Source: Clostridia bacterium (GTDB lineage Bacteria; Bacillota_E; RBS10-35; JAJYVN01). Taken from it: a DNA stretch of 14,454 bases. The notes beneath the pieces were generated by a model. It saw only the letters and a program-made list of their open reading frames with translations, was not told the origin of the DNA and ran no database searches. Below are positions 6,885 to 14,424 of this stretch, piece by piece. The stretch spans positions 1-14,454 of the forward strand of contig DAHWHT010000324.1 of NCBI GenBank assembly GCA_027335515.1, written 5' to 3'. The first letter of the stretch is position 1. Each line of letters starts with the position of its first letter. Position numbers and translations under genes: made by a program.

Positions 6885-7868
6885 GTGGAAGAGCGGCCGC
6901 GGGCCCATCGTAACGGCGAGGACACCGGGCTACTGGCCGAGTCCGGTGCGCTGACCGACGCCGTCCCGCAAGTCCAAGCAGGCGCACCGCGCGGGGCGGG
7001 GGGTGCGAGCCTCGCGGACCCGGGCTTGGTTGCCGTGCCCGCCTACGTTCAGTCAACTTACCCGGAAGCCCCCCCTCCTGCAAAGGCACCGCAGCAGGCG
7101 GCTGTGTCGCCCTCGCCGCACGGTTCCGCAGCCTCCATGATGGCGATGCGGTTGGACGCCGCGATGGGATTACTCGCTACGCACGTACCGGGGGAACGCG
7201 ACCTGGCCCGGTGGGCAGTTCCGACTGTCGCCCTGACGTTAGTGGTCACTTTGGGGAGTCGTGCATGGGGCGGCGGACTGGCGTGGCTCTGGGGGATACT
7301 CGTCCTCACTGTGTGGGCCACACGTTGGGTCGTTGGCGATAACCGGCAGAGATCGGTGGACATCGCGGCGGCAGGCTACTGGTCCGTGCTGGGGCTTGCG
7401 GCCGCCGGCGGCATGCCGACGATCTGTGCCATGGGAGCGGGTTTTGTTCTGAGCACCTCGGCACGGCCCGGCCACGAGTGGCTACCCTGGCCCCAGTGGC
7501 ACGTCGCACTGATGAGGGTGTCTGGGTCCACCATGGCCCGCGCTACGACCATCCGCGTCTCGCTATTGTGTGCGGCAGGCGTGCTTGGCCTGCTTCTTAT
7601 CTCCGCGACCCACCTGGACCGCTCGCATGATGTCGCCTTCGCACTTCTAGGGCTCCTCGCGTGGGTTGCATTCTCCGTCAGCGCCACCGGACCTGTGTCG
7701 GACGGCAGCCGCGGAGTCGGCCGCGTCGGGTTCCTGCTGGGTGTGTGGGCTTGGGGCAGCCTCATACCTCTACACTGGCCGCTGGTCGCGGTCCTGCTCT
7801 GCCTGACTGCCGTTGCCGCTCTCCGCGAGTTGGCGGGGCCCGTCGGCGAGGAGCGCACCGGAGCATGA
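6885..7868 (+). CDS. Multi-spanning membrane protein, unknown
   Basis: A 327-residue protein. The first roughly 105 residues are soluble and rich in Ala, Pro and Gly (for example PEAPPPAKAPQQAAVSPSPH), with no zinc ribbon. From W110 onward there are about seven or eight hydrophobic segments, among them TVALTLVVTLG, WLWGILVLTVWATRWVV, LLCAAGVLGLLLIS, VAFALLGLLAWVAFSVSA and LVAVLLCLTAVAAL. Start GTG 6885 is supported by GGAGAGG at 6869-6875. Its stop overlaps the start of the FHA-ABC gene by 4 nt (ATGA), so the two are translationally coupled and probably work together. I recognise no family; it could be a third membrane partner of the transporter. Confidence 0.75.
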   Translation: MEERPRAHRNGEDTGLLAESGALTDAVPQVQAGAPRGAGGASLADPGLVAVPAYVQSTYPEAPPPAKAPQQAAVSPSPHGSAASMMAMRLDAAMGLLATHVPGERDLARWAVPTVALTLVVTLGSRAWGGGLAWLWGILVLTVWATRWVVGDNRQRSVDIAAAGYWSVLGLAAAGGMPTICAMGAGFVLSTSARPGHEWLPWPQWHVALMRVSGSTMARATTIRVSLLCAAGVLGLLLISATHLDRSHDVAFALLGLLAWVAFSVSATGPVSDGSRGVGRVGFLLGVWAWGSLIPLHWPLVAVLLCLTAVAALRELAGPVGEERTGA

Positions 7869-10378
7869 CTGCGAAGGGGACGCCTGTGGCGGAGGCTCCG
7901 TCCGGGCGGCGGTGCGCGTACTGTGGGGGACCGGCTGGGCCTATGGACCGGGTCTGTGCCTCCTGTCACCGGCCGCTGCCGCAGCCCCAGGCGGTCGCAT
8001 CTGTCGCCCCACCGGCCCCGGTCGCCTCTTCGGGAGAATCAGGGCGAGATTCCCCGATGCCTGCGGTTCATACTCAAGGGGTCGGAGTGGCCGCAGGCAC
8101 CCGCGCCGACGTGCAGGTCGACGCGTGGGAAGTCGACATCCGGTGGGGACGTTACAGACGCACGGTGCGCCTTGCCGGGCCGTTGACTCTGGGGAGCGCG
8201 TCCCCGGCCGACGTAGTGCTGCCCGCCACGTTCCTGGAACCAATCCACGCTGCTATCCTGCCCGCAACGGACGGGTGGCGTATCGAACGCCGGTCGACGC
8301 GCGGTACGGTGGTTGTGCGCGGGGAGTCCGTAGATGGTGCCACCTTGGAAGGCGATCAGGTCATTCGTTTAGGTGACCGAATCGGGAACTTCCTCACGCT
8401 CCGCGTGCTCCACCAAGCCCCCTCCCTGATCGGCGGCCAATACCCGACACCTGCGGGACTGCGGGGTGATCTCCCAACCCCCGGGCTGCGGGTAATGATC
8501 GGCCGGGCATCCACGGCTGGCATCCACCTCGACCATCCCATGGTGCGCAACGAGCACGCCGAGGTCGCATGCGACGGCGATGGACGGCTGTGGCTCGTGG
8601 ACCGCTCCGGCGGCTCGGGCACATATCTGAACGGCGAGCGGGCCGTCGGCAGGCGCCCCTTGGCCGATGGGGATACTGTCCAGATCGGTCCCTACAGCGC
8701 GAAGGTGCAGTCCTCGCGCTTGGTCGAACTTGACCGGGGCAGCGGCATCGCCGTCCGTGTGGACGGCGCAAGCGTATATGCCCAGCGCAACGGGACGGAG
8801 GCCGCCGGGGGCAAGGCCCTGCTACGCGATGTTGCCTTGGACCTGCCCGCGGCATCCTTCACTGCCATCGTCGGTGTCAGCGGCGCAGGAAAGTCCACCC
8901 TGGCGCGCCTCCTTTCCGGCCAGACCCGCTCGCAGCAGCAAGGGCGGGTCCTGTACAATAATCTCGACCTGTCCCAGCACTATGCGGCGTTCGCTCCGGC
9001 CATGGGCTTCGTCCCCCAGGACGACATCGTCCACACCGACCTGACCGTCCGTGAGGCACTGACCTATCAGGCACGGTTGCGGCTGCCCAACGACATGACG
9101 CCCCGCGACCGCGCAACGCGGGTTGCGGACGTGCTGCGTTCGGTCGGGCTGCAGGAGCGGGCATCCCAGCTGGTGCGCACCTTGAGTGGTGGTCAGCGCA
9201 AACGTGTTTCCATCGCATCCGAACTGCTGAACAACCCGGCGATTCTCTTCCTCGACGAGCCGACATCGGGGCTCGATCCGGGATTGGATAAGCGCATGAT
9301 GTTCCTGCTGCGCCTTCTAGCCGATCAAGGCCGCACGGTCATCCTGATCACCCACAACATCGCTCATATCGACCTCTGTGACCGGTTGGTCATCGTGGCG
9401 CCGGGCGGGCACATCGTATACGCCGCCGAGCCCGAACTCGTGACCGAGCATTTCGGGGTCGAAACCCTGGGCGATGTATTTCTCGCGATCGACACCCCTG
9501 AGTCCGCTGCGGAGGCGGCCCGGCGCCTGCCCGCTCTGGTGGCAAGCGCGCCTGAGCCCGCATCGGACGCGCTACCTCAGAGCGACCGGCCACCACCCGG
9601 CACGCCGGCTTGGCGGCACTTGATCCTCCGGCAGGCATGGATCTTCGCTGACCGGCACCTGCGCATCTTCGGACGCGACCGGACGGGTTTTGCGTTCGCC
9701 GTGCTGCAAGGGATTGGCATCGCCCTGCTCACGGCCGTGGTCGCGCCGCACCCGCTAACGTGGACATCACCGATGTTCGTCCTCGCGTGCGCGGCGGTTT
9801 GGCTTGGCACCCTGAACGCGATTCGCGAGATCGTCAAGGAGCGCCCTATCTGGCAGCGGGAGCACAGGGCCGGCGCGCTGACGCCTGCCTACCTGGGCGC
9901 CAAGGTTGCGGTGCTCGCGGTGCTCGCGGCCTTTCAGGCGCTCAGCATGGTTGTCACCATCCATGCGACGATCGGCCTGCCTCCTCGGAACGGGATGGGT
10001 GCTCCGGGCGTCGACATGGTCGTCACGCTTTGGCTGGCGAGTATGAGCGGCGTCACCATAGGGCTACTGCTGTCTGCCGTGATGCCGACCGCGGATCGCG
10101 CCATGGCCCTAGTCCCGTACGTGCTCATCCCCCAACTCGTGCTATCCGGCGTGCTCTTTAAGCTCCGGGCGATGACGCCTGTCTCCTACATCATTGGCGC
10201 CCGCTGGTCCGTCTCCGCGCTTGGGGGGATCGCGGGGCTCAAGGCGAGCCATCTGGGGCAGACGCCCGGACTCTACCCGCACGGGGCCGGAGGACTAATC
10301 GGCGACTGGATCGCACTACTCGTGCTCTCGGCGGTGGGTGTCGCCGGCACGTGGCGCACGTTGGAGCGGCGGGCATGA
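7865..10378 (+). CDS. Zinc ribbon-FHA-FHA-ABC ATPase-permease fusion (ABCG/Rv1747-like)
   Basis: An 837-residue half-transporter. Domain order: zinc ribbon (C17, C20, C31, C34); FHA-1, about 85-180; FHA-2, about 195-280; ABC ATPase, about 305-535, with Walker A GVSGAGKST (337-345), Q-loop FVPQDDIVH, signature LSGGQ (440-444), Walker B ILFLDEPT (460-467) and switch H497; then six hydrophobic segments, about 600-830 (first FAFAVLQGIGIALLTAVVA), of ABC2-permease type. The ATPase is complete and ABCG-like. The order FHA-FHA-ABC-permease matches mycobacterial Rv1747; the zinc ribbon is extra. FHA domains normally bind phosphothreonine, but FHA-1 has G110-S instead of G-R and E-P-I-H128 instead of S-R-x-H, and FHA-2 keeps G213-R214 but has R228-N-E-H231. 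It overlaps both neighbours by ATGA. Substrate and transport direction are unknown; export is likely for this class. Confidence 0.9.
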   Translation: MTAKGTPVAEAPSGRRCAYCGGPAGPMDRVCASCHRPLPQPQAVASVAPPAPVASSGESGRDSPMPAVHTQGVGVAAGTRADVQVDAWEVDIRWGRYRRTVRLAGPLTLGSASPADVVLPATFLEPIHAAILPATDGWRIERRSTRGTVVVRGESVDGATLEGDQVIRLGDRIGNFLTLRVLHQAPSLIGGQYPTPAGLRGDLPTPGLRVMIGRASTAGIHLDHPMVRNEHAEVACDGDGRLWLVDRSGGSGTYLNGERAVGRRPLADGDTVQIGPYSAKVQSSRLVELDRGSGIAVRVDGASVYAQRNGTEAAGGKALLRDVALDLPAASFTAIVGVSGAGKSTLARLLSGQTRSQQQGRVLYNNLDLSQHYAAFAPAMGFVPQDDIVHTDLTVREALTYQARLRLPNDMTPRDRATRVADVLRSVGLQERASQLVRTLSGGQRKRVSIASELLNNPAILFLDEPTSGLDPGLDKRMMFLLRLLADQGRTVILITHNIAHIDLCDRLVIVAPGGHIVYAAEPELVTEHFGVETLGDVFLAIDTPESAAEAARRLPALVASAPEPASDALPQSDRPPPGTPAWRHLILRQAWIFADRHLRIFGRDRTGFAFAVLQGIGIALLTAVVAPHPLTWTSPMFVLACAAVWLGTLNAIREIVKERPIWQREHRAGALTPAYLGAKVAVLAVLAAFQALSMVVTIHATIGLPPRNGMGAPGVDMVVTLWLASMSGVTIGLLLSAVMPTADRAMALVPYVLIPQLVLSGVLFKLRAMTPVSYIIGARWSVSALGGIAGLKASHLGQTPGLYPHGAGGLIGDWIALLVLSAVGVAGTWRTLERRA

Positions 10379-11787
10379 CGACTTTTGAAGGGAGGCGCCA
10401 CGGGGAGTCCGGCGTGCGCATCCGTGTACCGGCCAACCTCGTGCTGGTGCTTGCGACGCTTATGGCAGTGGGCGCCTTGGGTGCAACGGTGGCAATCGCC
10501 AACACCTGGTTAGCCGCCGAGGGAACGTGGCACGCGGCCAAGGTGCTGCCTGCGATCGCATCGAGCGGCATGGTGGCCCTGGGCGGCCGATGGTCCATCT
10601 CTGTCAGCGCCCCAGTGCGTCTTCTCGCCAGGAACGAGGCACTACCGCTGGTCACCGGGGCGTTGCGCGTGCCCTGGAACCTGCTAACGGCCGAACTTCT
10701 GGTGTTGGCGGCGGTTGCTGGCGCGCGCGCGGAGCCCTACCGGCCATGGGTGGTCGCGGGCGTCGCCGCCGGACTCGCCGGACTACTGGGGGTCTTGTCG
10801 ACACACTCGGTCACCGCGTTGGGCGGCATCCCTCTGGCTGTGCCAGGCCGGGCCGAACGGGATCTCGGTGTCACCATCACCGCGCATCCCAACGGGGGGT
10901 GGACGACCGCCTTGACCATCGGATTGGTGGGGGTGGCCGCAGGTGGAGCCCGTTGGTGCCGGGAACGGAAGGTGTACCCGGTTGCCCGTCTGGCCATGGC
11001 TGTGATCCTGGCCCTCGGTGCAGCGGCCATTGCTGCCTGGGTTGGGATCCTGGTAGCCAGCAACGATTCGGCGCTAACTCGCCCTCTTGCCCTTACGCGG
11101 GCCGACTGGTTTCTCGGTGGTCCGGCCTGGATGGTGGAGGGACTCGGGCTAGGTACCGGGTCATTTCTGCGCGTGCAAGCGCACGTGCTGACCTGGCATA
11201 CCGCGCTTGCTGTCGGTCTGTTCCCCGGCCCTTCCCCAGCACGCTGGATCGCCGGCTCTCTTGCTGTTTGCATCGCAGCGGCCGTCGCACTGGCCGGCGG
11301 CTGGTACGTACGCGGCGCGCGGCCGCCAGATCGGGCGGTGGTCTGGTGGCTCCCGCTCGCATATTCAGCGCTACTGACGTCGTGGGCGGCGGGGTCTGCG
11401 TTCATCTTTAGCGGGCACCTGACGCGGACCGTAGGTGTCGTGGGCCAACTGGTCTCTTTGCTGCTGCGGGCCGTGCCGCTCGTCGGCAACGTGTTGGCCC
11501 GCACGGCTGACGGGGCGACAACGCACGCGCTGCGGAGCGGGGTCGGACTGACCTGGGGCCTCGGCGTCTGGCGCGCGTGCCTGGGCGCGCTCGTGCTGTC
11601 CTCGGTTGGTACGGCCGCAGGTGTCGTGTTTGCTCCAGACGGCAGGGTCGTCGCGCCGGCGCGGCCTACGCCGCCGAGTGTTCCGGTCGCGGGCCCCACG
11701 CGGCGAGCGCGTCGAGTGTGCGCGCTCTGCCTGACCGTCACCGAGGGTGCCGAGTCGCATTGCCAGCACTGTGGCGCTCGGCTCTGA
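10375..11787 (+). CDS. Multi-spanning membrane protein with C-terminal zinc ribbon
   Basis: A 470-residue protein with about ten hydrophobic segments (for example LVLVLATLMAVGALGATVAI, LLTAELLVLAAVAGA, WVVAGVAAGLAGLLGVL, LAVCIAAAVALAGGWYV and LGALVLSSVGTAAGVVF). After a proline-rich linker it ends in a zinc ribbon, C449-AL-C452 and C463-QH-C466, again with 10 residues between pairs. It starts at ATG 10375, overlapping the ABC fusion's stop by 4 nt (ATGA), so translation is coupled. I recognise no transporter family; no catalytic motif is evident. By context it is a membrane partner of the FHA-ABC protein. The ribbon at the C-terminus rather than the N-terminus suggests a cytoplasmic C-terminal tail that could interact with the same partner as the other two ribbons. 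Confidence 0.78.
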   Translation: MTTFEGRRHGESGVRIRVPANLVLVLATLMAVGALGATVAIANTWLAAEGTWHAAKVLPAIASSGMVALGGRWSISVSAPVRLLARNEALPLVTGALRVPWNLLTAELLVLAAVAGARAEPYRPWVVAGVAAGLAGLLGVLSTHSVTALGGIPLAVPGRAERDLGVTITAHPNGGWTTALTIGLVGVAAGGARWCRERKVYPVARLAMAVILALGAAAIAAWVGILVASNDSALTRPLALTRADWFLGGPAWMVEGLGLGTGSFLRVQAHVLTWHTALAVGLFPGPSPARWIAGSLAVCIAAAVALAGGWYVRGARPPDRAVVWWLPLAYSALLTSWAAGSAFIFSGHLTRTVGVVGQLVSLLLRAVPLVGNVLARTADGATTHALRSGVGLTWGLGVWRACLGALVLSSVGTAAGVVFAPDGRVVAPARPTPPSVPVAGPTRRARRVCALCLTVTEGAESHCQHCGARL

Positions 11788-11893
11788 GCGATCGGCGGTA
11801 CGCGGTTGACCTGCCGGATGTGGCGCCAGCCAGTGGGCAGTGCCTGCGGGGACTCCGCCGATCCGGTTTCTCGACACGAAGGAGGGTGCGGCC

Positions 11894-13453
11894 GTGGGCG
11901 CGGCGGTGGGGATCGATCTCGGAACGACATACTCCGCGATCGCCCGTGTGAACGAATCGGGTATCCCCGAGGTGATTCCGAACGCCGAAGGCTCACCCAT
12001 CACACCATCGGTGGTGCTCTTTGACGGTGAGTCCGCCGTGGTCGGGGCGGTGGCGAAGGAAGCGTTGGCCACGGACCCGGAGAACGTGGTTCAACTGATC
12101 AAGCGGCACATGGGCAGCAAGTGGGTCTTCAGTTCCGGCGGCGTAACCTATCGCCCGGAGCATATCTCAGCGCTGATCCTCCGCAAGGTTGTCCACGACG
12201 CGAGCCTGCTCATCGGGCCTATCGACCGCGCCGTCATCACCGTGCCCGCCTATTTCAACGATTCGATGCGCCTGGCCACCCGCCAAGCCGGAGAGATGGC
12301 GGGGTTGGAGGTGCTCAGCCTCGTCAGTGAGCCCACCGCTGCAGCCATCGCTTTTGGGTATGACCACCGGCCTGAGGACCTCACGGGGGTCGTGTTCGAT
12401 CTGGGCGGCGGCACCTTCGACGTGACCGTTATGCGGATCCACGGCAGCGAACTGCGCGTCTTGGCCACGGGCGGTGACCCCTACCTGGGAGGCGCGAACT
12501 TCGACAAGGCCATCTTTGACGAGCTGGTAGCGCGCTTCGCCGCCAGTCAGGGCATCACGGTCACCGATCCGGACGCGCTCAGCCTGGAGGAGTTCGCGCA
12601 GGTGTCCCAGGAGTGGCTGGCCCGCGCCAACCGGGCCAAGCACGACCTGACCGCGAGGGAACGGACTGCAGTGGCCCTCCAGGTGCGCGGGCGGTCCGCG
12701 CGGGTGGAACTGACGCGTGAACGTTTCGAGGGCCTCATTCGGGTGTTGTTGGACGAGGCGATGGAGAAGACCGCCGACGTCCTGTCTGCGGCCGGGCTGT
12801 CCCCGCCGGACGTGAATGCCGTTCTCGCGGTGGGCGGCGCCATCCGGGTACCCGCGGTCCGCAGGCACCTTCATGCGATGTTCGGCCGGGATCCGGACAC
12901 GACGGTACGTCCCGACGAAGCGGTGGCATTGGGCGCGGCACTGTTTGCGGCCAGGCGGCAAATTGAGGAAGGCGAGTTTCTCACCCTGGGAGGGGACGCG
13001 CGGCAGTACCTGGAGGGCTTCACGCTCAGCGACGTCGCCGCACACAGCCTCGGGTTACTGGTGTACGACCGCCCCCCCAGTCAGGGAGGGCGGTCGCTCA
13101 ACAGCATCGTCCTGGCGCGGAACACGCCCCTGCCGTTTGAAGGGAGCCGCACCTTCTACACCGCCCGAGCCGGGCAGGAGCAGGTCACGGCGCCCATCCT
13201 GGAAGGCGAAGACCCCGACCCGCAACTCTGCACGCGCGTGGCGGAGGTATCGGTCACCGGCCTGCCCCCCGGCCGGCCGGCACAGCAGCCCGTGACCGTC
13301 ACCCTGCGCTACAATCGGGACGGCATTCTGGAAGTCACCGCCAAAGATGAGAACTCCGGCGTCGAGAGCCAAGCCACGATCAGGCGAACCAGTACGCCCG
13401 AGGACACCGATAACGCAGCAGCCAAAGCTGTGGCGGCGATACGGATTGAGTAG
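11894..13453 (+). CDS. Hsp70-family protein without lid domain (DnaK-like)
   Basis: A 519-residue Hsp70, about 120 residues shorter than DnaK. The ATPase domain is complete: phosphate-1 GIDLGTTYSA (6-15), KRHMG region, VPAYFND, EPTAAAIAFGYD, phosphate-2 DLGGGTFD (169-176) and adenosine motif GGAIRVP (314-320). A beta-type substrate-binding domain follows (about 380-505, with SLGLLVYDRPP, NTPLPFEGSRTFYTA and LEVTAKDENSG), and the protein then ends without the helical lid. The interdomain linker, VLLLD in DnaK, is FTLSD here (376-380). Hsp70s use ATP to bind and release unfolded segments. GTG 11894 is fixed by AAGGAGG at 11879-11885, 8 nt upstream; the frame is open further upstream but not protein-like. 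It follows the membrane genes by 106 nt and precedes a J-like gene, so I infer a chaperone dedicated to the membrane complex. No grpE is in the window. Confidence 0.92.
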   Translation: MGAAVGIDLGTTYSAIARVNESGIPEVIPNAEGSPITPSVVLFDGESAVVGAVAKEALATDPENVVQLIKRHMGSKWVFSSGGVTYRPEHISALILRKVVHDASLLIGPIDRAVITVPAYFNDSMRLATRQAGEMAGLEVLSLVSEPTAAAIAFGYDHRPEDLTGVVFDLGGGTFDVTVMRIHGSELRVLATGGDPYLGGANFDKAIFDELVARFAASQGITVTDPDALSLEEFAQVSQEWLARANRAKHDLTARERTAVALQVRGRSARVELTRERFEGLIRVLLDEAMEKTADVLSAAGLSPPDVNAVLAVGGAIRVPAVRRHLHAMFGRDPDTTVRPDEAVALGAALFAARRQIEEGEFLTLGGDARQYLEGFTLSDVAAHSLGLLVYDRPPSQGGRSLNSIVLARNTPLPFEGSRTFYTARAGQEQVTAPILEGEDPDPQLCTRVAEVSVTGLPPGRPAQQPVTVTLRYNRDGILEVTAKDENSGVESQATIRRTSTPEDTDNAAAKAVAAIRIE

Positions 13454-13478
13454 TGGGGAAGTCCCGGCGTTCGGGAAC

Positions 13479-13485
13479 AAGGAGG
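13479..13485 (+). promoter_or_regulatory. Ribosome binding site fixing a TTG start
   Basis: AAGGAGG is a near-perfect Shine-Dalgarno sequence 9 nt before TTG 13495. No other start codon lies at suitable spacing, so it supports the small ORF there. Confidence 0.55.
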
Positions 13486-13494
13486 CAGCGGTCT

Positions 13495-13617
13495 TTGCAC
13501 AGGGGGGGGGCCGCTGTGTTGGATCCACTGGGGTGCTGCTTTCTCTGCGGACCAGTCGTTACGTCGAACCCCGGCAACCTCGGTAAGGCGCTCGTTCTTG
13601 GGGGCGAGTTCGTGTGA
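13495..13617 (+). CDS. Small ORF, 40 aa, between Hsp70 and J-like genes
   Basis: A TTG-started ORF of 40 residues, ending in TGA. It has a strong ribosome binding site (AAGGAGG, 9 nt upstream) and overlaps the J-like gene's GTG by 4 nt (GTGA at 13614-13617). This is the same coupling geometry seen at the ATGA overlaps earlier in the operon. The peptide contains LDPLGCCFLCGPVV with C14, C15 and C18, a single C-x2-C that could bind metal only with a partner, then NPGNLGKALVLGGEFV. A run of nine G (13502-13510) lies within codons 3-6, so a length error there would change the beginning but not the C-terminal part. I know no family. It could be a small cofactor, or merely a leader that couples translation of the J-like gene. 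Confidence 0.5.
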   Translation: MHRGGAAVLDPLGCCFLCGPVVTSNPGNLGKALVLGGEFV

Positions 13618-14081
13618 GAACCCTTGACTTGTATGAGATTCTGGGCGAGGCGCGGGACGCCAGCGAAGGGGCCATCCGTAGCGCGGTGGAGCGCCTGACG
13701 CGGCAGGCCAATGCCGTGGCGAACACGGCGCCCGAACGCTCTCAGCAGTTGCGGGAACATGCGCGAGCGGCGAAGCAAGCCTTGCTGAGCGGCGCCGCCG
13801 CGCGGGCAGCGTACGACCGCTCGCTAGTGGCTGCAGCCATCCCACCCACGGCGCCGACGGCGGCGGCTTCCCGCCAATCACTGGTTTTTCTGGACCCCAT
13901 GTTGCCGCAGGCGTTCGCGCACGCCGTGGCCTTCATTCGCGGTGGACTGTACCGCGTGGGTGAAGCGAGCGCCCGGACGGCGGGAGAGCCTGGCCGCGAC
14001 GGCAACGCGGGGTCGTCAGCTGGTCCCTCAGAACGTAGGGCGGCGTCCAGCGAACGAGATGCCATGCCGCCGGGCGCTTGA
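13614..14081 (+). CDS. J-domain-like protein lacking HPD
   Basis: A 155-residue protein. Residues 4-70 resemble a J domain: LDLYEILGEARDASEGAIRS fits helix I and the start of helix II, then AVERLTRQANAV, a helix-III-like HARAAKQALLSGAAARAAYD, and the closing Y67-D68-R69. The H-P-D tripeptide between helices II and III, which stimulates Hsp70 ATPase in known J proteins, is absent; the stretch reads ANTAPERSQQ. The C-terminal half (FLDPMLPQAFAHAVAFIRGG) is unlike the DnaJ zinc-finger or substrate domains, and the tail is Ser/Ala/Arg-rich. GTG 13614 overlaps the upstream small ORF by 4 nt. It may tether the adjacent Hsp70 without activating it in the standard way. The alternative is a diverged J pseudo-domain with a different partner. 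Confidence 0.65.
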   Translation: MRTLDLYEILGEARDASEGAIRSAVERLTRQANAVANTAPERSQQLREHARAAKQALLSGAAARAAYDRSLVAAAIPPTAPTAAASRQSLVFLDPMLPQAFAHAVAFIRGGLYRVGEASARTAGEPGRDGNAGSSAGPSERRAASSERDAMPPGA

Positions 14082-14087
14082 CTATAG

Positions 14088-14424
14088 TGGACCCCGGAAA
14101 GTGGACAGGGAAACCGGGGGTCCGTAAGCAATCCGGGGCGGTATGGGGAAGCAGTACTCGGCGGAGTTCAAGGCGGATGTCATCCTGGAGGTGCTGCGGG
14201 GGGAGAAGACCCTGGCGCAGATCGCCTCGGAGCGTGGAGTTCATCCGGCGATGATCGTGCGGTGGCGCAAGACCGCGACGGAGGGGCTGCCCGGGCTGTT
14301 CCAGCGGGAGGACCGCGGCGGGGAGGGTGTACCGAAGGCGGAATATGAGCGCTAGCGGCAGTTTCGCAACGGGCGAGGGTGACAGAGGCAGAAAGCTTGA
14401 TCTTCAGGGGTTTTCGGGGGGTCA
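14088..14424 (+). mobile_element. IS3-type insertion sequence remnant
   Basis: The left end is TGGACCCCGGAAAGTGGACA at 14088-14107, a typical IS3-family terminal sequence. It is followed by an orfA-like gene. At 14411-14424 the minus strand reads TGACCCCCCGAAAA, similar to the left end, and may be the other terminus, which would make the element about 337 bp. That is far shorter than a complete IS3 element (about 1.2-1.5 kb), so orfB must be missing. Bases 14089-14097 and 14114-14123 also pair as an imperfect hairpin. No clear target duplication is seen; the right boundary is uncertain. Confidence 0.5.
14143..14355 (+). pseudogene. IS3-family transposase OrfA, truncated
   Basis: The 70-residue product begins MGKQYSAEFKADVILEVLRG, followed by TLAQIASERGVHPAMIVRWR and GLPGLFQRED. 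This is the helix-turn-helix that recognises the element's ends in OrfA of IS3-family transposases. OrfA is usually about 90-100 residues and continues into a leucine-zipper helix; here an in-frame TAG follows KAEYER, and the downstream sequence does not encode the zipper or OrfB in any frame I can see. The protein is therefore very unlikely to mobilise anything. Start ATG 14143 lies 36 nt after the left terminal motif, as in intact elements. Confidence 0.75.

Noticed and set aside
10737..11996. 419-residue open frame antisense to the second membrane protein
   Set aside because: It is a GC-rich shadow rich in Arg, Pro, Ser and Thr; the plus strand shows ATGA coupling, membrane helices and a zinc ribbon.
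12167..13045. 292-residue open frame antisense to the Hsp70 gene
   Set aside because: The plus strand is an unambiguous Hsp70, so this frame is a shadow caused by its codon composition.
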